Of a stretch of 47,721 nt of DNA, positions 42,187-47,721 are shown one piece after another. Position 1 is the stretch's first letter; each line of letters opens with the position of its first letter. Under the pieces are notes generated by a model. The model did no database searches. It was not told the DNA's origin and worked only from the letters and a program-made list of their open reading frames with translations. Source of the stretch: Acetanaerobacterium elongatum (lineage in GTDB: Bacteria > Bacillota > Clostridia > Oscillospirales > Ruminococcaceae); assembly GCF_900103835.1 (NCBI RefSeq), contig NZ_FNID01000023.1, positions 1-47,721 on the forward strand, read 5' to 3'. Made by a program: the position numbers and the translations under genes.

Positions 42187-44253
42187 CTACAATACGCCCC
42201 TGTAGTAAAGGCCGCGGGTAAACTCGGCGGGAACGGTTCCCCCAAAGCGGTATTCATCAATCACCGCCGAGGCCTCGGCGCTATCCTCGGTGGTAAACAT
42301 CAGGGTTAAAAAGTCTAAACCGTGCAGCTCCTCCAACCGGTCGGCCAGGTAGAGGGTGTGGCAGTTGAACACCTCGCTGCCCGCACCGCTGCACGCTACC
42401 CAGAAACGGTTGCCCAGACGGTCGAACATATAGCCGCCCTTTTTACCGCACGCCGCGCAATCGGTATGGTGCTTTAAGGGGCAGTTTCGCGTCAGCATAA
42501 GCGGAAGCCTGCCGTAGGCCACAATACCGCTTTTTAATATGCCGGAAAGCGCCCGGGCACGGGTAAGGTCGGTTTCAAACGAAAGCTCGGTATCCGCAAC
42601 ACCTGCCGCTGCCAGTGCCGCCAGCGCAATGGAGTTTGCGGCATTGAGCGGGAACCCGCCGTGCAGGCTCATATCGTACTGCCTGCCAAGCGCGATGGTG
42701 CCGAGATTGAGCACCGAAAGCCGGTGGATACCCAGCTCCTTTAAGCGGCTCAGCTGTTCGGCAAGCGCTGCCTCCAGCCCGAACATCGCGCGGGGAAGCT
42801 CGGCAATCAGCTTGTCCTTGATTGGGGCAAGGCTATCCATATGCTTTAGGATTTCGTCCGCCGGAAGGTAAATATACTCAAGCTTCTCACAATCGCCGAT
42901 AAAAAGCTGCTCGAACCGCCTGAAGCGGCCGCGCAGGGTGGGGCGGGTAGCCTGATTTCGCCTTTCAAACGTCAGATTCGGCGTAAAGGTTTGTTTGGGT
43001 ATCGGCTCGGCACGCAGAAGAGTGAGCTTTTCAGTGCACTCGCGCCGCAGGGCATTGATCTGTGAAACGCTTACCGCAAGGGTTTCGTCCACATCCAGTT
43101 TTACCGTTTCGGCATAATAGGGGGTTCCCCCCAGCTTTAGGATGGATGCCTTTGCACGCTCGGCATCGGTGGGCTTGTTGATGGCAGGCTCGAGCATATC
43201 ACCGTAGGCGGCCACACGATTATTGTCTTCATCCACGCACTCCAGGCACACCGAACGTCCGGCCTGCTGGGTGTAGGCAAGCTTGATGGGCACCCGCGCG
43301 GGCTCTTTCATGTAGAGCCTTTGCAGCTCCTTGAGCACGGGTGCGGCAGAAGTAACGTCCTCCTTGCCGCGCACGCCGAACATCTCCTCGCCCGGCTTGC
43401 CTTTCAGGTAGGCATCGGTAAACCCGCTGCGCGAAAACACCGCCTGCAGGGTGTCCAGAATATCCGGCGTGAGGGTTTTCTCCCGCGCGCAGCGGCAGGC
43501 GTTCACGGCGGCGGCGACATACTCCGGCCGCTTCATGCGCCCCTCTATCTTCACCGAGGTCACCCCGGCGTCCTTTAAGGTGTTTATCTCTTTTACAATA
43601 GAAAGGTCTTTAAGCGAAAGCCCACAGGCCGTATCTCCCTTTTTGTGAGAAAAGGGAAGCCGACAGGGCTGGGCACACAGGCCGCGGTTTCCGCTGCGCC
43701 TTCCAGCCATCGCGCTGAGGTAGCACTGGCCCGAAACCGACATACACAATGCACCGTGAACAAATACCTCGGTTTCAATCGGGCAGGCGGCGATAATCTC
43801 CTGTATCTGGGCAAGCGAAAGCTCCCGCGCGAGCACCACGCGGGTAAATCCGTTTTCATATAAAAAGCGCGCCCCCGTAGGGGTGTGCACCGACATCTGG
43901 GTAGAGGCATGCAGCGGCATGGCGGGGCAGATTTCCTTAGCAAGCCTTGCAATGCCGAGATCCTGCACAATCAGCGCGTCCACGCCGATTTTAGCCGCAT
44001 GGGCAATCAGTTCAGTGACCTCCTGCAGCTCGTTATCAAGAACAACGGTGTTTACTGCAAGGTAAAGCTTCATGCCGCGGATATGACACTGCGAAACGGC
44101 ATCGGCAAGAGCCTCGCCGGTAAAATTTTCGGCAGCACCGCGCGCACTGAACGATTTGGCACCTACATATACGGCATCGGCTCCGCTGAGCATTGCGGCG
44201 GTAAGCGCTTCACTTCCGCCTGCGGGCGCTAATATTTCGGGTATTGATTTCAT
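42187..44253 (-). CDS. Peptidase U32 family protein (RlhA/YdcP-like, with DUF3656)
   Basis: This 688-residue product has the U32 core: EILAPAGGSEALTAAMLSGADAVYVG, FVHGALCMSVSGQCYLSAM, the Cys-rich GNRGLCAQPCRLPF, and KIEGRMKRPEYV. A DUF3656 region follows the core, as in E. coli RlhA, which hydroxylates a 23S rRNA cytidine together with iron-sulphur assembly genes. The C-terminal half has further Cys residues (CPLKHHTDCAACGKKGG). The name peptidase is historical; RNA modification is the better-supported role for relatives. The start overlaps the zapA stop by ATGA. Confidence 0.92.
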   Translation of the reverse strand: MKSIPEILAPAGGSEALTAAMLSGADAVYVGAKSFSARGAAENFTGEALADAVSQCHIRGMKLYLAVNTVVLDNELQEVTELIAHAAKIGVDALIVQDLGIARLAKEICPAMPLHASTQMSVHTPTGARFLYENGFTRVVLARELSLAQIQEIIAACPIETEVFVHGALCMSVSGQCYLSAMAGRRSGNRGLCAQPCRLPFSHKKGDTACGLSLKDLSIVKEINTLKDAGVTSVKIEGRMKRPEYVAAAVNACRCAREKTLTPDILDTLQAVFSRSGFTDAYLKGKPGEEMFGVRGKEDVTSAAPVLKELQRLYMKEPARVPIKLAYTQQAGRSVCLECVDEDNNRVAAYGDMLEPAINKPTDAERAKASILKLGGTPYYAETVKLDVDETLAVSVSQINALRRECTEKLTLLRAEPIPKQTFTPNLTFERRNQATRPTLRGRFRRFEQLFIGDCEKLEYIYLPADEILKHMDSLAPIKDKLIAELPRAMFGLEAALAEQLSRLKELGIHRLSVLNLGTIALGRQYDMSLHGGFPLNAANSIALAALAAAGVADTELSFETDLTRARALSGILKSGIVAYGRLPLMLTRNCPLKHHTDCAACGKKGGYMFDRLGNRFWVACSGAGSEVFNCHTLYLADRLEELHGLDFLTLMFTTEDSAEASAVIDEYRFGGTVPAEFTRGLYYRGVL

Positions 44254-44603
44254 AGGTTTTTATGGTTCTCCGTATTCTTATTCATGCTGTTGCGAAGCCG
44301 GTTGTTCTCGCGGCGGAGCTCGTCCGCCTCCGCGCGGGAACGTGCGGCATCCTCAAGGTATTCCTTAATCTGGTTGCGCAGGTTATCGGTATTGGTGATG
44401 GCACGGTTCAGGTCGTCCTGTGCGTTCAGGCAACAGAGCACCAGCGCCTTTGTAATGGAAAGATTGGGGTTTTTCTGCATCAGGTCGGTTACAACATCAT
44501 TCACAAACTCGCCCATCTCCGCCACATAGGTGGGGTCTTCTGTTGTAGAGATCACATATTCCGTTCCGGCGATTTTAATCTTGACGCTGTTCACAATGTC
44601 CAT
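44250..44603 (-). CDS. zapA: Cell division protein ZapA
   Basis: This 117-residue product starts MDIVNSVKIKIAGTEYVIST, the ZapA globular domain, followed by LSITKALVLCCLNAQDDL and a long coiled coil (about residues 65-110). ZapA bundles FtsZ filaments. It overlaps the U32 gene by ATGA, a known pairing in Clostridia. It is the first gene of the minus-strand run that goes down to dut. Confidence 0.92.
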   Translation of the reverse strand: MDIVNSVKIKIAGTEYVISTTEDPTYVAEMGEFVNDVVTDLMQKNPNLSITKALVLCCLNAQDDLNRAITNTDNLRNQIKEYLEDAARSRAEADELRRENNRLRNSMNKNTENHKNL

Positions 44604-44837
44604 ACCTACACTCCCTTATATCTGTCCGCTTTAATCTTCAAAATGAATAAAGAGCGTACTAATCCTTGTCTATATAATTAATACCTATTATAATCTATCT
44701 TCGTACAATTAAAAAGAGTAAAACGGGGAAAATGTTAATATTTTTGTGACCTTATTAGTCTATCGGCTTTAAAACTTGTAAAGCTTTAATGATCGAAGGA
44801 ATTGACGGTAAGATATTTGTAAAAACCGCTGCTTTCA

Positions 44838-44867
44838 TTTGCCAAATACCGCAAAGGTATAGTATAA
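44838..44867 (+). promoter_or_regulatory. Promoter of glgP
   Basis: TTGCCA (44838-44843), 18-bp spacer, TATAAT (44862-44867), about 65 bp before the start codon. The rest of the 44604-44922 gap holds AT-rich sequence that probably contains the zapA promoter, but no clear pair of boxes could be chosen. Confidence 0.6.
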
Positions 44868-44931
44868 TAAACATTATCTGAATATATTGCATGAAATGGC
44901 ATGCGTGACACCGGGATAGGGGATGGATGAG

Positions 44932-47328
44932 ATGCAGCGATTGTTTACAAAATCGCAGTTCAGGTCACTATTGGAGTTAAAATTAAAGAATGAGTTTGCC
45001 ACCGATCAGCGGGAGGCCTCCAACGAGATATTCTATAAGGCGCTGTGCTTGGTTTTAAAGGATGCACTGCTTGAAAAGCGCCGCCATTTTGCCGCACAAA
45101 CCGACAGCCGCGGTAAAAAACGTGTGTACTATCTCTGTATGGAGTTTTTAATCGGGCGTTCACTGAAAAACAACCTTTACAACCTTGGAATGGAGGAAAT
45201 CGCCCAAGAGGTGCTGCAGGAGATGAATGTGAGCTTGGACGACCTCTACGAGCTGGAGCCCGACGCGGGCCTTGGCAATGGGGGCCTGGGCCGTCTTGCC
45301 GCCTGCTTTTTGGATTCACTTGCCTCGCAGGACTACTGCGCTACGGGGTACTCTATTTTATATGAGTACGGCATCTTCAAGCAAAAGATTATCGACGGTT
45401 GGCAGACCGAAACCCCTGATAACTGGCTGCCCGGCGGCGATGTGTGGCTGGTGCCGCGCCGCGATCAGGCCGTGGATGTACACTTTGACGGCGAGATTCA
45501 GGAATACTGGCACGAGGGCTTTCATGAGGTACACCATGTAAACTACAGCACCGTAAAGGCGGTGCCGTTTGATCTTTACCTTTCGGGCTTCGACAGCGAG
45601 GGTGTAAGCAAGCTGCGCCTGTGGAAGGCCACCAGCCCGGGGCTGGATATGGAGCTGTTTAACAAGGGCGACTACCTGCGCGCCATGGGGCAGAACTCGA
45701 TGGCCGAGGTCATCAGCAAGGTGCTTTACCCCAATGATAACCACGTTGAGGGCAAGATGCTGCGGCTGAGGCAGCAGTATTTTATGTGCGCGGCCTCGAT
45801 TGCCGATATCTGCCGCTGGCAGCTGAAAACCTACGGGACGATGGAGAATCTGCCCGAGAAGGTGGCTATCCACATCAACGATACCCACCCAACCCTTGCG
45901 GTTCCCGAGCTGATGCGCATTTTGCTGGATGAGTGCGGCTATTCGTGGGAAAAGGCATGGAGCCTTGTTACCCGTACCTTTGCCTACACCAACCACACCG
46001 TAATGAGCGAGGCGCTGGAGGTATGGAACGAAGACCTTTTCAAGGCCTGCCTGCCGCGCATCTACCAGATTGTGCACGAGATTAACGAGCGAGCCTGTGC
46101 CGTACTGTTTGAAAAAACCGGCGACCTGCAGCAGGTGGCCCGTATGGCAGTGGTGGCTGACCACCGCGTAAGGATGGCAAACCTTTCGGTAATTGCCAGC
46201 CATTCGGTAAACGGGGTTTCAAAGATACACTCCGACATTTTGAAAAAGAGCGTGTTCCACGATTTTTATACCGTGATGCCGCAGAAGTTCTGCAACGTTA
46301 CCAACGGCATCGCGTCGCGCCGCTGGCTTTACCAGTCCAACCCTGCACTTACCGGGCTGCTGAACGACCTGATCGGCACCGGCTATATCAAGGATACCGC
46401 CCAGCTGGAGAAATTCCGGCGCTATGAGCACAGCGAATCGGTGCTCAAGCAGCTTGCAAAGGTAAAGCATGCCAATAAGGAGGCTTTTGCGGCCTATATA
46501 CAGAAAAACACGGGCGTTGCGTTAAACCCCGATTCGGTGTTTGATGTTCAGGTAAAGCGCCTGCACGAATACAAACGCCAGCACCTAAACGCGCTGCACA
46601 TCATTACGCAGTACCAGCAGCTGCTGGAAAACCCGAACATGGATTTTGTGCCCAAAACCTATATCTTCGGTGCAAAGGCGGCTCCCGGCTACTACCTTGC
46701 CAAGCAGATTATCCGGCTCATCTGCTCGCTTAGCAAGGAGCTTGAGCAAAACCCGCTGCTGCGTGATAAGCTGCGTATCCTCTACCTGGAGGACTACCGC
46801 GTAACCCTTTCGGAGCAGCTGATGCCGGCTTCTGAAATATCCGAGCAGATTTCGCTGGCGGGCACCGAGGCCTCGGGTACCGGCAACATGAAGCTGATGT
46901 TAAACGGCGCCGTAACCATCGGCACGCTGGACGGCGCGAATATCGAGATTAAAGAGGCGTGCGGCGACGAGAACATCATCACCTTCGGTATGACTGCGGA
47001 GGAGGTTGATGCCCAAAAGGCGGCAGGCTACCGCCCGAAGGAGATTTACGATAATAACGAAACGATTAAAAAGGCGATAGACCTGCTCACGCGCGGTATC
47101 GCGGGCAATACCTTCGAGGATGTCGCAAACTCCTTAAAAAACAGCGACCCGTACATGGTGCTGCGCGACTTTGAGGCCTACCGCAGGGCGCAGGAGTACG
47201 CGTCGCAATGCTACCGCGACACGATGAAGTGGCAGCGGATGTCGGTAAACAACATCGCGGGCGCGGGGCAGTTTTCGGCCGACCGCTCGATTCAGGAGTA
47301 CGCGAAGAATATCTGGGGGCTGAAATAA
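44932..47328 (+). CDS. glgP: Glycogen/starch/maltodextrin phosphorylase
   Basis: This 798-residue enzyme removes glucose units from alpha-1,4-glucans with phosphate, giving glucose 1-phosphate. Signatures: LEPDAGLGNGGLGRLAACFLDS (in two parts), AIHINDTHPTLAVPELMR, DVQVKRLHEYKRQHLNALH and the pyridoxal phosphate lysine in GTGNMKLMLNG. Length is normal. The ATG at 44932 is chosen because AGGGG lies 9 nt upstream; the ATG at 44923 is too close. No other glg gene is nearby, so it appears monocistronic. Confidence 0.97.
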   Translation: MQRLFTKSQFRSLLELKLKNEFATDQREASNEIFYKALCLVLKDALLEKRRHFAAQTDSRGKKRVYYLCMEFLIGRSLKNNLYNLGMEEIAQEVLQEMNVSLDDLYELEPDAGLGNGGLGRLAACFLDSLASQDYCATGYSILYEYGIFKQKIIDGWQTETPDNWLPGGDVWLVPRRDQAVDVHFDGEIQEYWHEGFHEVHHVNYSTVKAVPFDLYLSGFDSEGVSKLRLWKATSPGLDMELFNKGDYLRAMGQNSMAEVISKVLYPNDNHVEGKMLRLRQQYFMCAASIADICRWQLKTYGTMENLPEKVAIHINDTHPTLAVPELMRILLDECGYSWEKAWSLVTRTFAYTNHTVMSEALEVWNEDLFKACLPRIYQIVHEINERACAVLFEKTGDLQQVARMAVVADHRVRMANLSVIASHSVNGVSKIHSDILKKSVFHDFYTVMPQKFCNVTNGIASRRWLYQSNPALTGLLNDLIGTGYIKDTAQLEKFRRYEHSESVLKQLAKVKHANKEAFAAYIQKNTGVALNPDSVFDVQVKRLHEYKRQHLNALHIITQYQQLLENPNMDFVPKTYIFGAKAAPGYYLAKQIIRLICSLSKELEQNPLLRDKLRILYLEDYRVTLSEQLMPASEISEQISLAGTEASGTGNMKLMLNGAVTIGTLDGANIEIKEACGDENIITFGMTAEEVDAQKAAGYRPKEIYDNNETIKKAIDLLTRGIAGNTFEDVANSLKNSDPYMVLRDFEAYRRAQEYASQCYRDTMKWQRMSVNNIAGAGQFSADRSIQEYAKNIWGLK

Positions 47329-47369
47329 CCGTTTTGCCCTAATGATGGCAGCTTTGGGGAGGTATCGAC

Positions 47370-47480
47370 ATGTGGTTCTGGAACCGTCAGGAGCTTAGTT
47401 TGAAACAAATCACAAGCAAGCCACTCTCAAAAGGGCATAACAAATCAGACCATTCGAGAATGGTCAAAAAAACAGATTGA
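47370..47480 (+). pseudogene. 5' remnant of a small host gene, apparently interrupted by the IS110 element
   Basis: The ATG at 47370 has GGGGAGG 7 nt upstream, a very good ribosome binding site. The frame begins MWFWNRQEL, a start I associate with a small protein common in this bacterial group, then changes to low-quality sequence and stops at 47478-47480. This suggests the IS110 element inserted soon after about 47400, within the first 10-15 codons. Confidence 0.45.
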
Positions 47481-47484
47481 ACAG

Positions 47485-47721
47485 CTACAGGACCTCGCCG
47501 CTTTCCTCGTCTAATATCAAGAAACCTTTGCTGCGCAGGAATGTAATAGCCTGAGTCATGGTCAGTTCGCGAGCGGCAGGCGGCTTATCGGCCTTTCTGT
47601 AGAGCTTGGCGCTGTAGACCTCATTCTTGCTGAGAATGTGCCAAATAGCAGTCAGGAGTTTTCTTGCAATCGCAATAACGGCTTTCTTTCCTCCGCGACG
47701 TTTTTTAAGCTCGAGATACTT
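47485..47721 (-). CDS. IS110-family transposase, C-terminal part (runs off window)
   Basis: The minus strand is open from the window edge to TAG at 47487-47485, encoding the last 78 residues. KYLELKKRRGGKKAVIAIAR followed by KLLTAIWHILSKNEVY is the typical tail of IS110-type transposases (Transposase_20 domain). These enzymes use a DEDD catalytic domain plus a serine, and a bridge RNA from a non-coding end to select target and donor. Only the 3' end of the element is here; the bridge-RNA-coding end is likely beyond the window if this is an IS110-group rather than IS1111-group member. Confidence 0.85.
   Translation of the reverse strand, partial: KYLELKKRRGGKKAVIAIARKLLTAIWHILSKNEVYSAKLYRKADKPPAARELTMTQAITFLRSKGFLILDEESGEVL

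Noticed and set aside
47449-47466. A terminator for glgP or the IS110 transposase
   Set aside because: The hairpin (GACCATTC/GAATGGTC) is followed by an A tract on the plus strand. On the minus strand the T tract comes before it, so it does not fit a Rho-independent terminator in either direction.

Overview
The window looks like a chromosomal segment of a spore-forming Firmicute of the Oscillospiraceae/Ruminococcaceae type. The right two thirds are GC-richer and hold ordinary housekeeping genes: purA, luxS, hisS-aspS behind a T-box, an mreBCD-mrdA-minD cluster, maf, dut, a U32 peptidase, zapA and glgP. A spoIIQ-like M23 gene with a sigma-F-like promoter suggests sporulation. A preQ1-III-type leader in front of queT suggests Ruminococcaceae, the group in which that riboswitch class was described. 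The lineage is inferred from gene content, not from a marker search.

Positions 1-17950 are accessory and mostly AT-richer. From left to right they hold: the 5' part of an IS1182-type transposase running off the window; a plus-strand run (902-6246) with its own consensus promoter, encoding two tiny membrane proteins, a triple zinc-ribbon protein, a membrane protein, a membrane-anchored leucine-rich-repeat protein and an 853-residue secreted protein; a DUF234-type AAA ATPase on the minus strand; and, divergent from it, a complete type I restriction-modification operon (hsdM-hsdS-hsdR, each junction an ATGA overlap) whose HsdS carries four tandem ELTA repeats. Next comes a 1.4-kb unit bounded by 36-bp imperfect direct repeats (33/36 identical). 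It contains a roughly 250-nt, heavily base-paired non-coding segment followed by a tyrosine recombinase. A small ORF and a large serine recombinase follow. A start-less 3' gene remnant and a change of base composition near 17.9 kb mark the probable end of the mobile segment.

From 17950 rightwards most genes are on the minus strand and many carry legible regulation: a sigma-F-like promoter (spoIIQ-like gene), a MerR-type promoter with a 19-bp spacer (DUF2268 protease), a yjdF-type riboswitch whose leader can pair with the Shine-Dalgarno, a promoter-proximal terminator-like hairpin before luxS, a preQ1-III-type leader before queT, and a T-box with a CAC (His) specifier before hisS-aspS. A small AT-rich islet (28.0-29.8 kb) holds a C39-like peptidase gene whose start is thrown out of frame by an A8 tract, plus a lipoprotein. 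The right edge contains the 3' end of an IS110-type transposase that seems to have landed in a small host gene next to glgP.

The best candidate for something undescribed is the direct-repeat-bounded structured-RNA plus tyrosine-recombinase unit at 14.4-15.86 kb. The zinc-ribbon/LRR/secreted-protein cassette at 0.9-6.2 kb is second. No tRNA, rRNA or CRISPR array was seen. All assignments come from reading the sequence; no database search was run.
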